This document shows, piece after piece, positions 1-7,856 of a stretch of 49,845 bases of DNA. The stretch is from Novosphingobium sp. B 225. Lineage in GTDB: Bacteria; Pseudomonadota; Alphaproteobacteria; Sphingomonadales; Sphingomonadaceae. The position numbers were made by a program, and so were the translations under genes. The first letter of the stretch is position 1, and every line of letters starts with the position of its first letter. Below the pieces are notes generated by a model. That model did no database searches, was not told the DNA's origin, and saw nothing but the letters and a program-made list of their open reading frames with translations. The stretch spans positions 61,812 to 111,656 of the forward strand of contig NZ_MWLM01000039.1 in NCBI RefSeq assembly GCF_002198665.1. The letters run 5' to 3'.

Positions 1-117
1 GCGAAGCACAAATGGGGAGGGGGACCGCCCGCGTTGCGGGTGGTGGAGGGGTTTTGCCTTGCCGCATACCCCCTCCATCAGCCCTTGCAGGGCTGCCACC
101 TCCCCATTTGGCTTCGC
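1..117. repeat. Palindromic intergenic repeat, copy 1
   Basis: The left arm (1-20, ending in AAATGGGGAGG) is matched by an inverted right arm at 99-117 (CCTCCCCATTT followed by GCTTCGC). Inside are a smaller GGAGGGG/CCCCCTCC pair and a GCCC-TTGCA-GGGC hairpin. Similar elements lie at 7737-7848, 14317-14466 and 48930-49082. The left edge may extend outside the window. It ends just before the ribosome binding site of the DUF1330 gene. Confidence 0.8.
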
Positions 118-137
118 ACAATGGAGAGGAATTGGAC

Positions 138-545
138 TTGACCACCTACATCGACCCCAGCCGCGACAACTGGCAGCGTTTCAAGGACCTGCCGCGCGAT
201 CGCCCCATCCACATGCTCAACCTGATCAAGTTCCGCGACCTCGCGGAATACCCCGCAGGCCATCCCAACCACGGCAAGGGCCTGACCGGGCGCGAGGCCT
301 ATGCGATCTACCTCGAAGGCTTTCAGCGGGTCGTCGCCAATGACGGCGCGGCGATGGTCTGGGAAGCTGAGCTGGAATGCACAGTCACCGGGCCGGACGG
401 CGAATGGGACGAGGGCTTCGTGATGGGCTATCCCAACAGCGGGGTGTTCATGGCCATGGTCAAGAACGAGGAATACATCCGCGACGTGGTGCCGCACCGC
501 TCGGCGGCAGTGGCGGACAGCCGGTTGATCCGGTTCCGGGGGTGA
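138..545 (+). CDS. DUF1330 domain-containing protein
   Basis: A small protein of about 135 residues matching the DUF1330 dimeric alpha-beta barrel family (ferredoxin-like fold), with the family's early segment IHMLNLIKFRD and a later segment GVFMAMVKNEEY. No enzymatic role is established for the family. The open frame extends upstream to position 12, but that part is the palindromic repeat and codes a low-complexity stretch. I therefore chose the TTG at 138, which sits 8 nt after GGAGAGGA (123-130); TTG 132 is an alternative. The stop overlaps the GTG start of the next gene (GTGA), so the two are probably translated together. Family call is good; start is uncertain. Confidence 0.7.
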   Translation: MTTYIDPSRDNWQRFKDLPRDRPIHMLNLIKFRDLAEYPAGHPNHGKGLTGREAYAIYLEGFQRVVANDGAAMVWEAELECTVTGPDGEWDEGFVMGYPNSGVFMAMVKNEEYIRDVVPHRSAAVADSRLIRFRG

Positions 546-1219
546 ACCGCCTGACCCGTCTGACAGAAGCCGAACGCGCGGTGCTGCGGCTGCTGGGGCA
601 GGGGCATGATACCAAAAGTTCGGCCACAACCCTTGGGGTCAGCACCCATGCCGTGAACGAGCGCCTGCGCGAGGCACGGCGCAAGTTGGAAGTTACGTCC
701 AGCCGCGAGGCAGCGCGCTTGCTGCTGGCGGCGGAAGGCGGGGTACAAGAAATTTGGGACAGATTTTCCGGGGATGCGACGGGGCCAGTAGGCGCGGCAT
801 CGCTGGCCGCACCGGTCTTGTCTCGCCGGGTGCTGATGGGAGTTTTCGCTGTGACTGTTCTTGCCCTAGCGGCATTCGCCTGGACGCTCGCCGCGCCCGC
901 CGCCGCGCCGAAGGTTGTTGCCACAAGTCCGGCCAGCGGCGCACAAGTCACCGCTGGTCCGGCGCAGGTCTCGGTTACGTTCGATCAGCCGATGCAGCCG
1001 GGCAGTTTTTCCTTCGTCCAGACCGATCCGGCGCGCTTTCCCTCGTGCGCCCGCGTGCCGCGCCAGAGCAAGGACGAACGCACCTTTGCGCTGCAATGCC
1101 AGTTGCTGCCAGGGCGCGAGTACGAGGTGTGGTTCAACCGCGGGCGGTGGCTGAATTTCAAATCGAAGCGCGGGGTTCCGGCTGAGCCCTATCGGCTGGT
1201 GTTCCGCACGGCGCCCTAA
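542..1219 (+). CDS. Membrane-anchored LuxR-type HTH protein with periplasmic Ig-like domain
   Basis: 225 residues from a GTG start that overlaps the stop of the DUF1330 gene. Residues 4-62 form a LuxR/GerE-type helix-turn-helix (LTEAERAVLRLL, then GVSTHAVNERLREARRKL). Residues 97-118 are a single hydrophobic helix. Residues 124-223 read as an Ig-like (Big_5/SbsA type) domain, with SPASGAQV near its start and VTFDQPMQPG as its recognisable strand, and two cysteines (169, 186) that could pair. The expected topology is cytoplasmic DNA-binding domain, one membrane pass, periplasmic sensor. No receiver domain is present, so it would act as a one-component membrane regulator. Its target is unknown; the coupled DUF1330 gene is the obvious partner. 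Confidence 0.75.
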   Translation: MNRLTRLTEAERAVLRLLGQGHDTKSSATTLGVSTHAVNERLREARRKLEVTSSREAARLLLAAEGGVQEIWDRFSGDATGPVGAASLAAPVLSRRVLMGVFAVTVLALAAFAWTLAAPAAAPKVVATSPASGAQVTAGPAQVSVTFDQPMQPGSFSFVQTDPARFPSCARVPRQSKDERTFALQCQLLPGREYEVWFNRGRWLNFKSKRGVPAEPYRLVFRTAP

Positions 1220-2292
1220 AACAGCCGCATCTGCCCATTCGAACTCGGCCGCTCAAACTGGCTGCAATCAAGCACGGGCTGCTCGCGGTTCAGCGCCAGC
1301 CGCTGCACCGCGATGCGGAAGCGGGCGCGGAACACATCTGCCCAGACGCCGCTGGGCTTCATCCTGGTGAAAAAGCCGGGATCGTTGTCTCGCCCTTCGC
1401 GCACGGACTGGACAATGGCCATGACCTTGCCCGCGCGGTCAGGGTAGTGGACGTCCAGCCATTCGCGAAACAGCGGTGCAACCTCGAACGGCAGACGCAG
1501 CATGATCCAGCTGGCGCTTTTCACGCCGCGCTCTGCCGCAGCTTCCAGAATACCTTCAATGAAGAGGTCGGTGATCGACGGGATTACCGGCGCTACCGAG
1601 ACATGAGCAGGCACGCCGGCGTCGGCCAGCTGGCGCAGTGCGTCGAGCCGCTTGGAAGGCGCACTGGCGCGCGGCTCGAGCAATCCGGACAGGCGCGGGT
1701 CGAGGCTGGTGACTGACACGCTCACCGCCGTCAGGTTCCGCTTCGCCAATTCGGCCAGCAAGTCCAGATCGCGCACTACCCGCGCGCTTTTGGTGGTGAT
1801 CGTTACCGGATGGCGTGTTTCAAGGCACACTTCCAGCACCTGGCGGGTCAGCTGATAACGGGCTTCGATCGGCTGATAGGGATCGGTGTTGGTGCCCATC
1901 GCGATCGGGGCCGGTTTGTACCCCGGCTTGGCCAAAGTCTCACGCAGCAATCGCGCGGCATCGGGTTTGGCGAACAGCTTGGTTTCGAAATCCAGCCCCG
2001 GTGACAGGTCGTGATAGGCATGGCTGGGGCGGGCATAGCAATAGACGCAGCCATGTTCGCACCCGCGATAGGCATTGATCGAACGGTCAAACGGGATGTC
2101 GGGTGACTGGTTGAAACTGATGATCGTTCGCGCCCGTTCCTCGATCACATGCGTGCGCAATTTGGGGCCGGGACCGTCAATACCCTCTCGCGCATCCAGC
2201 CAGTCCCCATCGGCTTCGCGCGCGGCCAGGCCAAAGCGTTGCGGCACTGCGGCCGACTGGGCGCCGCGTCCGTGTATGGGGGTTGGGGACAT
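1216..2292 (-). CDS. PA0069-family radical SAM protein (SPL-like)
   Basis: 358 residues from ATG 2292. The cysteines C78, C82 and C85 (RGCEHGCVYCYA) form the CX3CX2C motif that binds the 4Fe-4S cluster of radical SAM enzymes. The N-terminal NQSPDIPFDRSINAYRGCEH context is typical of the spore-photoproduct-lyase-like PA0069 group found in many proteobacteria, whose reaction is not known. The open frame runs further upstream to 2496, but that extension overlaps the divergent gene and lacks the family's conserved sequence. The gene is convergent with the HTH gene, their stop codons overlapping by 4 nt (1216-1219). No clear Shine-Dalgarno is visible before ATG 2292. Confidence 0.9.
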   Translation of the reverse strand: MSPTPIHGRGAQSAAVPQRFGLAAREADGDWLDAREGIDGPGPKLRTHVIEERARTIISFNQSPDIPFDRSINAYRGCEHGCVYCYARPSHAYHDLSPGLDFETKLFAKPDAARLLRETLAKPGYKPAPIAMGTNTDPYQPIEARYQLTRQVLEVCLETRHPVTITTKSARVVRDLDLLAELAKRNLTAVSVSVTSLDPRLSGLLEPRASAPSKRLDALRQLADAGVPAHVSVAPVIPSITDLFIEGILEAAAERGVKSASWIMLRLPFEVAPLFREWLDVHYPDRAGKVMAIVQSVREGRDNDPGFFTRMKPSGVWADVFRARFRIAVQRLALNREQPVLDCSQFERPSSNGQMRLF

Positions 2293-2372
2293 GAGAGTAA
2301 GAGAACATAAAAAGAACAAATTGACAAGGGCAAGTAGCCAGTTAGTTTGCTCCCCAATCTGATGAGAGGAGA

Positions 2373-2918
2373 ATGTGCGTGCGGTTGTTGTCATCTGCCG
2401 TTTTGTTGGGATTGGGCGTGTTGGGGGCATCGGCAACACAAGCGGAAGAAGCCGCGAGCGCTTGTCCGCAAGGCAAAATCTGCGCAGCCGATCCACAAAC
2501 CGTGGTGAATGCCATGCAGGAGGCGGGTTACAAGGCCAAGCTTACCGCCAGCAAGTCATCCGGCAATCCGCTGATAAACAGCGCCGCCGCAGGTTACAAT
2601 TTTGAGGTTCAGTTCTTCAATTGCACGATAATGACGGCATGCAAGTCATTGGCTTTTCTGATTTCATTCGACGATGATGGAACCAACACCCCTGAACTGG
2701 CCAACCAGTGGAACGATGTGAATCGATTTTCGACGATGTCGGTAAGCAGCGACAAGAGCCTGGTACTGGCTTACGATATCAGCACTGTCGGTGGCCTCAA
2801 TTCGCGTAATTTCGAAGATTTGCTCGATACCTGGAACAGCACGCTGGGTGAGGTGTCGAAGTTCTTCAAAGCTCACCCCGCACCGGCCAAGCCTGAGAAG
2901 GGCAAGCCGAAAAGCTGA
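2373..2918 (+). CDS. Secreted YbjN domain-containing protein
   Basis: 181 residues. Residues 1-24 are a signal peptide (hydrophobic run LLSSAVLLGLGVLGA then ATQA-EE). The mature part resembles the YbjN domain: DPQTVVNAMQEAGYKAKL, a central beta segment ending in FLISFDDDG, then NDVNRFSTMSVSSDKSLVLAYDI and a long C-terminal helix. The tail is rich in Lys and Pro. YbjN-type domains resemble type III secretion chaperones in fold; the role in sphingomonads is unknown. A purine-rich GAGAGGAGA lies just before ATG 2373. It is a single gene between divergent and convergent neighbours. Confidence 0.75.
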   Translation: MCVRLLSSAVLLGLGVLGASATQAEEAASACPQGKICAADPQTVVNAMQEAGYKAKLTASKSSGNPLINSAAAGYNFEVQFFNCTIMTACKSLAFLISFDDDGTNTPELANQWNDVNRFSTMSVSSDKSLVLAYDISTVGGLNSRNFEDLLDTWNSTLGEVSKFFKAHPAPAKPEKGKPKS

Positions 2919-3458
2919 TTACACCTCGCGCAAGCGCGGCATCAGTTCGACGAAGTTGCAAGGCCGGTTGCGGCTGTCGAGCTGTTCGGCCAGGATCTTG
3001 TCCCAACCGTCCTTCACCGCGCCGTTCGATCCGGGCAGGGCGAAGATATAGGTGCCGGCGGCCACAATCGCATCGGCCCGGCTTTGCACCGTGCTGGTGC
3101 CGATCGACTGAAAGCTGATCCAGCGGAACAATTCGCCAAAGCCGGGGATCTGCTTGCCGCCCCTTGCTGCGCGGACGCGGTCAAGCGCTTCGGGAGTGAC
3201 ATCGCGCCCGGTCAGGCCGGTGCCGCCGGTTGTCACCACGCAGTCAATCGCCGGATCATCGATCCAATCTTGCAACCGGCTGGCAATCATCGCGGCGTCA
3301 TCGCGCTCAACCGTGCGGGTCACCAGCTTGTGCCCGGCCGCGACCACGCGCTCGGCCAGCAAAGCGCCGCTGGTGTCGGTATCAAGCGTTCGGGTATCGG
3401 AAACGGTCAGAACCGCAATGTTGATCGGTTTGAATGTGCGCGCCGGATCAACGGCCAC
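2919..3458 (-). CDS. moaB: Molybdenum cofactor biosynthesis protein B
   Basis: 179 residues from a GTG start. The MoaB/Mog fold is shown by INIAVLTVSDTRTLDTDTSG at the N terminus, the molybdopterin-binding loop TTGGTGLTGRDVTPEAL and the later ALPGSNGAVKDGWD. In E. coli the family binds molybdopterin, with Mog doing the adenylylation; many alphaproteobacteria keep only a MoaB-type protein. The start lies inside the 3' end of the lytic transglycosylase gene (11-nt overlap), with GGAG about 9 nt ahead of the GTG, so it is the last gene of the leftward three-gene operon. No other molybdenum cofactor gene is nearby. Confidence 0.92.
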   Translation of the reverse strand: MAVDPARTFKPINIAVLTVSDTRTLDTDTSGALLAERVVAAGHKLVTRTVERDDAAMIASRLQDWIDDPAIDCVVTTGGTGLTGRDVTPEALDRVRAARGGKQIPGFGELFRWISFQSIGTSTVQSRADAIVAAGTYIFALPGSNGAVKDGWDKILAEQLDSRNRPCNFVELMPRLREV

Positions 3459-5247
3459 GCAGCAGCACTCCGTCCTGGCTCATCCGCACGGCCTGCGATC
3501 CGGTCAGACCCGGGAAAGTCGGCCACAGGCCCTGGACCAGCGCGAGGCGGCTTTCGCTGGGCCCACCGGCCTGGCGTTCATACATCCAGTAATTGCGCAT
3601 CACGATGTTCACATAGCCGCGCGTTTCCCAGTAGGGGATGCTTTCGATCCACAGCAGCGGATCGCCCTGATCCTTGATCTCGGAATTCCAGCGCGTGATC
3701 GGGGCGAGCCCGGCGTTATAGGCGGCCATCACCTTGGGCAGCAGGCCCTGGGTTCCGGACGAATTCTTGAGCATCTGCAGATGCTGCTGTCCGAAGGCCA
3801 GGTTGATCGTTGGTTTAGCAAGATCAGACGCGCTGCCCGAAACACCCAGATCAGCGGCATGATCGCGCGCGGCGGCGGGCATGATCTGCATCAGCCCTTT
3901 CGCCCCTGCCAGGCTGGTCACGCTGGTGCGGAACACCGATTCCTGCAAGGTATGGGCATAGACCAACGCCGGATCGACCCGCCAGCCGGTGGCCGGGGTC
4001 CATTTCGGTGTGGGAAAGCGCATCGCTGGTTCGGCCTTGCCGCCATAGGGCGCGTTATAGGCCATCCACAGCTGGGTGCTGGGCAGGCCGATGTCGCGGG
4101 CGAGGCGGCTGAGCGGCTTGTATTGATCGGCCCCGCCAATCCGCGCCTGATAGCGCAGCACTTCATCTGCGCGACCATCCTGGCCAACTTCGGCAAGCGC
4201 CGCAGCGGCGCGCACCGTGGGCACATCGCGCAGACGTTGCCAGTCATTCTGGGTGAAATCGGGCGATTGATGGGTTTCCGGAACCTTCAGTCCCAATTGC
4301 TCGATCGCCAGCATGCCATAAAGCGTTTCATCCATCCGCGCCGCCTGGCGCAGCGGCGCAGTGGCCTTTTCCGGCTGGCGGCAGCGCACGAATGCGCGGC
4401 TTTGCCAGAACCAGGCCGCAGCCGTCAGTTCGGCATTCTCAGAACCGGCAGCGGCGCGGGCAAAGGCATCGGCAGCCCCGGCACAGTCATTCAATCGCCA
4501 AGCGGCGAGGCCTGCCGTCCACCAGCCTTCGGCCACCCACGGGCCTGCGCCATCGGTTACGCCTTGCGCCGTGGCATAGGCATTCGCATCGTCATTTTCG
4601 ATGTAAAAGCTCCACGCCACCTTGGCGCGCCATTCGGCACGGGTAGCCTGCGAAAGCTGCGTATCGATTCCGTCAAGCAGGGCCTTTGCCCCGGCTGGGT
4701 CGTCGCCTTTGATTCTGGCCAGAATACCGGCCGCAACGCTGCCCGGCATGGTCCCGTCGTTGATGTCACGCGGGCGAATTCGCTTGGGGCGGCTGGGCAC
4801 GGTGGACAGCGCATTGGCGCTGGGCAGCGCTGGCAGCACAGTCGCCCCGCGTTTGACGGCAAGAGCGGCAATCTGTTCGGCCTGGGGCAGCCCAACGCCG
4901 TTTGCCAGCCACTGGTTCAGGGTATCCAGCTCGATCTTGGGGGAACCCGGCGCCAGATAGTATTCCGCGCGGGCCACCTGATGCAGCGGGCCATCGCCCT
5001 TTTGCGCGAACAGGGCCTGCACCCGCGCCCAATCGCCCTTGTCGATCGCGGCGAACAGGTCCTTGTAATAGGCGCGTTCATCCTGGCTGAGCAGTGCGGG
5101 CACGGCGCTGCGATCCGCACGGTTGCGGAAATAGTCCACAGCAGCGGCATTAGCATGGGCAACAACCGGCAGCGCGGCCAGCGCGCCCGCCAATGTCAAT
5201 GCCGCTATCCTTGCCCTTGAAGGCTTGGTCACAATCAAAAAACTCAC
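3448..5247 (-). CDS. Soluble lytic murein transglycosylase (Slt70-like)
   Basis: 599 residues. An N-terminal signal peptide (ALTLAGALAALPVVAHA) exports it to the periplasm. A long alpha-superhelical part follows (about residues 35-410), then a C-terminal SLT catalytic domain. The catalytic glutamate is E436 in HTLQESVFRTS, followed by the family motifs GAKGLMQIMPAAA and VMAAYNAGLAPITRW, and WIESIPYWETRGYV. It would cleave peptidoglycan to 1,6-anhydromuropeptides. I chose GTG 5247 because it overlaps the stop of the upstream gene (GTGA) and gives a complete signal peptide; GTG 5232 is possible. A second SLT-family gene is at 31137-33110. Confidence 0.92.
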   Translation of the reverse strand: MSFLIVTKPSRARIAALTLAGALAALPVVAHANAAAVDYFRNRADRSAVPALLSQDERAYYKDLFAAIDKGDWARVQALFAQKGDGPLHQVARAEYYLAPGSPKIELDTLNQWLANGVGLPQAEQIAALAVKRGATVLPALPSANALSTVPSRPKRIRPRDINDGTMPGSVAAGILARIKGDDPAGAKALLDGIDTQLSQATRAEWRAKVAWSFYIENDDANAYATAQGVTDGAGPWVAEGWWTAGLAAWRLNDCAGAADAFARAAAGSENAELTAAAWFWQSRAFVRCRQPEKATAPLRQAARMDETLYGMLAIEQLGLKVPETHQSPDFTQNDWQRLRDVPTVRAAAALAEVGQDGRADEVLRYQARIGGADQYKPLSRLARDIGLPSTQLWMAYNAPYGGKAEPAMRFPTPKWTPATGWRVDPALVYAHTLQESVFRTSVTSLAGAKGLMQIMPAAARDHAADLGVSGSASDLAKPTINLAFGQQHLQMLKNSSGTQGLLPKVMAAYNAGLAPITRWNSEIKDQGDPLLWIESIPYWETRGYVNIVMRNYWMYERQAGGPSESRLALVQGLWPTFPGLTGSQAVRMSQDGVLLRGR

Positions 5248-6068
5248 CCCGTCCAGTCGAGCAGGGCCTGCCATAGCCGGGCCTTGCTGCGTGGTCGCGC
5301 CATCAGGATGTCCAGCCCCGGCGCGGTCAATGTGGGCCACATAGCGCCGCCATGGTTAAATTGGGTGAAAGGATCCCCACTTTTCGCCGGATCGTGGCCA
5401 AGCAGCGACGAGATGTTCGGATCGAGCAGTAAAAGCCGCTGGGGCTGGGCCAAAGCGATATGATGCGCCGCGATTTCCCCCAATCCGGCTCGCTTCAGCG
5501 CGCCCCAATCGGGCAAAGGCATATGGCGCGGCAAGCAGCTCGCGACATAGACTTCGGCCGGATCAAAACCGAGTGCGGTGAGCACTGCATCGAGCAACTG
5601 GCCCTGCGACCCGGACAACAGGCGATCACCATCCTGCGACTCGGGGTAGGGGACCAGCACCATCAGTGCCGCACCCGCTGGCCCGCGCGGTGGCACCCGG
5701 CGATCAACGATGCCGTTGTCCAGCGCCGGTTCGACCAGCCACCATTCACGAAATTGATTCCAAGTATCGGGAAGGGGGGCAGATCGTTCGGTGATCAGTT
5801 CCGGTTCGGGTGGCGGTTCGAGCGTACGCGGCGCAGCGGGCTGCGGGCTTGCCGTAGCGACCGGCTCTGGCGCAGCGAGCCAGCTGCGCGGCGCTTCTTC
5901 AAAATGCAGATCGACGCCCGCACCGCGCCACCAATCGAGCGCAGCGGCCAGATCGCCCGCTTGCAGCGGGGCCGATGGCGCAGTTTGTCCTGGCAAAGTC
6001 ACTTTGCGGTCTTGACCTGCCGCAAGCCAGCAATCAAGGCTCCAATGCAAAGTTGAACGGGAATGCAC
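5244..6068 (-). CDS. Uracil-DNA glycosylase superfamily-like protein, divergent active site
   Basis: 274 residues. The C-terminal half resembles family 4/5 uracil-DNA glycosylases: a strand ALMVLVPYPES, then SGSQGQLLDAVLTALGFDPAEVYVASCLP, then AQPQRLLLLDPNISSLLG. The usual GEAPG motif that activates water is replaced by VPYPES, and the four cysteines of the 4Fe-4S cluster of family 4 are missing. The region around residues 66-100 is Pro-rich and probably disordered. It heads the operon with the lytic transglycosylase and moaB. The GTG start at 6068 overlaps the 5' region of the divergent ETF-QO gene; TTG 6050 is an alternative and no good ribosome site is visible for either. Activity is doubtful. 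Confidence 0.65.
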   Translation of the reverse strand: MHSRSTLHWSLDCWLAAGQDRKVTLPGQTAPSAPLQAGDLAAALDWWRGAGVDLHFEEAPRSWLAAPEPVATASPQPAAPRTLEPPPEPELITERSAPLPDTWNQFREWWLVEPALDNGIVDRRVPPRGPAGAALMVLVPYPESQDGDRLLSGSQGQLLDAVLTALGFDPAEVYVASCLPRHMPLPDWGALKRAGLGEIAAHHIALAQPQRLLLLDPNISSLLGHDPAKSGDPFTQFNHGGAMWPTLTAPGLDILMARPRSKARLWQALLDWTG

Positions 6069-6080
6069 GGGGACAAGGCC

Positions 6081-7727
6081 ATGAGCGAACGTGAATCGAT
6101 GCCTTATGACGTGGTAATCGTTGGCGGCGGCCCGGCCGGGCTGTCAGCGGCGATCCGCCTCAAGCAGGTCAATGCCGACCTTTCGGTCTGTATTCTGGAA
6201 AAAGGCAGCGAAATTGGCGCGCACATCCTCTCAGGCGCGGTAGTTGACCCCAAGGCGCTGGATGAACTGTTCCCGGACTGGCGGGAACAGGGCTGTCCGT
6301 TGGCCGAAGTGCCAGTCACCGACAACCAGCACTGGGCGCTGAGTGCGAAGCACAAGTTTGAAGTGCCGCATTTCATCGCCCCGCCGTTCATGAACAACAA
6401 GGGCACTTATACCGGCAGTCTGGGCAACCTGTGCCGCTGGCTGGCGGGCAAGGCGGAAGAGCTGGGGGTTGAAATCTTCCCCGGCTTCCCGGCGAGCGAA
6501 GTGCTCTACAACGAAGACGGTTCGGTCAAAGGCGTAGCGACGCAAGATATGGGCGTGGCCAGGGATGGCAGCCACAAGGGCGAATATCAGCCCGGCATGG
6601 AACTCCACGCCAAATACACCCTGTTTGCCGAAGGCGCGCGCGGGCATCTGACCAAGCAGGTCAAGGCGCGTTATGATCTTGATGCGGACAGCCAGCCGCA
6701 AGTTTATGGCATCGGCATCAAGGAACTGTGGGACATCGATCCTGAAAACCACGTTCAGGGGCGGGTGATCCATACCCAGGGTTGGCCGGTGAAGGACGAA
6801 GACGGTTTCGGTGGTGGGTTCCTGTACCATCAGGCGAACAACCAGGTCGCGCTGGGTTATGTGGTGTGGCTGGGCTACAAGAACCCGCATCTCTACCCGT
6901 TCGAGGCCTTCCAGCAGTGGAAGACCCATCCTGCGATCTCAGCAATCCTCAAGGGTGGGCGGCGCGTGTCCTATGGCGCGCGGGCCATTTGTGATGGCGG
7001 CTTCCAGTCGATCCCGAAGCTGGTTTTCCCAGGCGGCGCGTTGATCGGCTGCGCGGCGGGCTTCCTCAACGTGCCGCGGATCAAGGGCACGCATACGTCG
7101 ATGAAAAGCGGCATGATGGCCGCCGAAGCAATCGCCGATGCGATTTCGCGCCAGCGCGGCAATGATGAGCTGACCGCTTACACCGAAGCCTATGAAGCCA
7201 GCTGGGTTTACAAGGAACTGCGGATGGTCCGCAATTTCGAGCCGATTGTCTCGAAATTCGGCGGGACGATCGGCACCTTGCTCGCAGGTGCGAACCTGTG
7301 GCTTGAATCGCTGGGTATTCGCTTGCCCTTCACGATGAAGCATCACCGCGATTGCGAAAAGACGCAGCGCGCGGACCTCTATCAGCCGATCCAGTATCCC
7401 AAGCCCGATGGCGTGATCAGTTTTGACCGCCTGTCCAGCGTGGCACTGTCTTTCACCAACCACGAAGAAGACCAGCCTTGCCATCTGCAGCTAAAGGATC
7501 CGGCAGTCCCGGTTGACGTGAACCTCAAGCTCTTTGCCGGGCCCGAGGCGCGGTACTGCCCGGCGGGGGTGTACGAATTCCTCGGCGAGGAGGAAGGCAA
7601 TCCACGCCTGCAGATCAACGCCCAGAACTGCGTCCACTGCAAAACTTGCGACATCAAGGACGCCACCCAGAACATCACCTGGGTCACGCCGGAGGGCGGC
7701 GGTGGGCCGAATTACCCGAATATGTAA
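6081..7727 (+). CDS. Electron transfer flavoprotein-ubiquinone oxidoreductase
   Basis: 548 residues from ATG 6081. It passes electrons from ETF (fed by acyl-CoA and amino acid dehydrogenases) to membrane ubiquinone. Seen here: the FAD dinucleotide fold YDVVIVGGGPAGLSAAIRLK near residue 9; ILSGAVVDP; GCAAGFLNVPRIKGTHTSMK, the second FAD and membrane-contact region; and a C-terminal 4Fe-4S segment (CPAGVYEF, then NAQNCVHCKTCDIKDATQNI). Length matches the usual ~550 residues. ATG 6063 in frame would add six residues. It stands alone; the ETF subunit genes are not in the window. A palindromic repeat follows immediately. Confidence 0.95.
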   Translation: MSERESMPYDVVIVGGGPAGLSAAIRLKQVNADLSVCILEKGSEIGAHILSGAVVDPKALDELFPDWREQGCPLAEVPVTDNQHWALSAKHKFEVPHFIAPPFMNNKGTYTGSLGNLCRWLAGKAEELGVEIFPGFPASEVLYNEDGSVKGVATQDMGVARDGSHKGEYQPGMELHAKYTLFAEGARGHLTKQVKARYDLDADSQPQVYGIGIKELWDIDPENHVQGRVIHTQGWPVKDEDGFGGGFLYHQANNQVALGYVVWLGYKNPHLYPFEAFQQWKTHPAISAILKGGRRVSYGARAICDGGFQSIPKLVFPGGALIGCAAGFLNVPRIKGTHTSMKSGMMAAEAIADAISRQRGNDELTAYTEAYEASWVYKELRMVRNFEPIVSKFGGTIGTLLAGANLWLESLGIRLPFTMKHHRDCEKTQRADLYQPIQYPKPDGVISFDRLSSVALSFTNHEEDQPCHLQLKDPAVPVDVNLKLFAGPEARYCPAGVYEFLGEEEGNPRLQINAQNCVHCKTCDIKDATQNITWVTPEGGGGPNYPNM

Positions 7728-7736
7728 GCCGGCGAT

Positions 7737-7848
7737 CCTCCCCCTGGGGGAGGTGGCAGCCCGCAGGGCTGACGGTGGGCGAATGAGGCATATTCAGGCC
7801 CCCTCCGACCTCCGCTTCGCTCCGGCCTCCTCCCCCGGAGGGGGAGGA
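7737..7848. repeat. Palindromic intergenic repeat, copy 2
   Basis: CCTCCCCC-T-GGGGGAGG (7737-7753) forms a tight hairpin at the left edge and CCTCCCCC-GG-AGGGGGAGG forms one at the right edge; the two edges are also complementary to each other. Between them lie GCCCGCAGGGC and a GGAGG/CCTCC pair. The core order (GGAGGTGGCAG..., ..GACGGTGGG) matches the other copies, but the AAATG part of the arm is missing. The right edge GGGGAGGA is placed as the Shine-Dalgarno of ispE. Confidence 0.75.
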
Positions 7849-7856
7849 TTTTGACC

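Noticed and set aside
3154..5220. 688-codon open frame on the plus strand
   Set aside because: It is exactly antisense to the lytic transglycosylase gene, is rich in Arg/Gly/His and has no domain; a by-product of GC-rich codon use.
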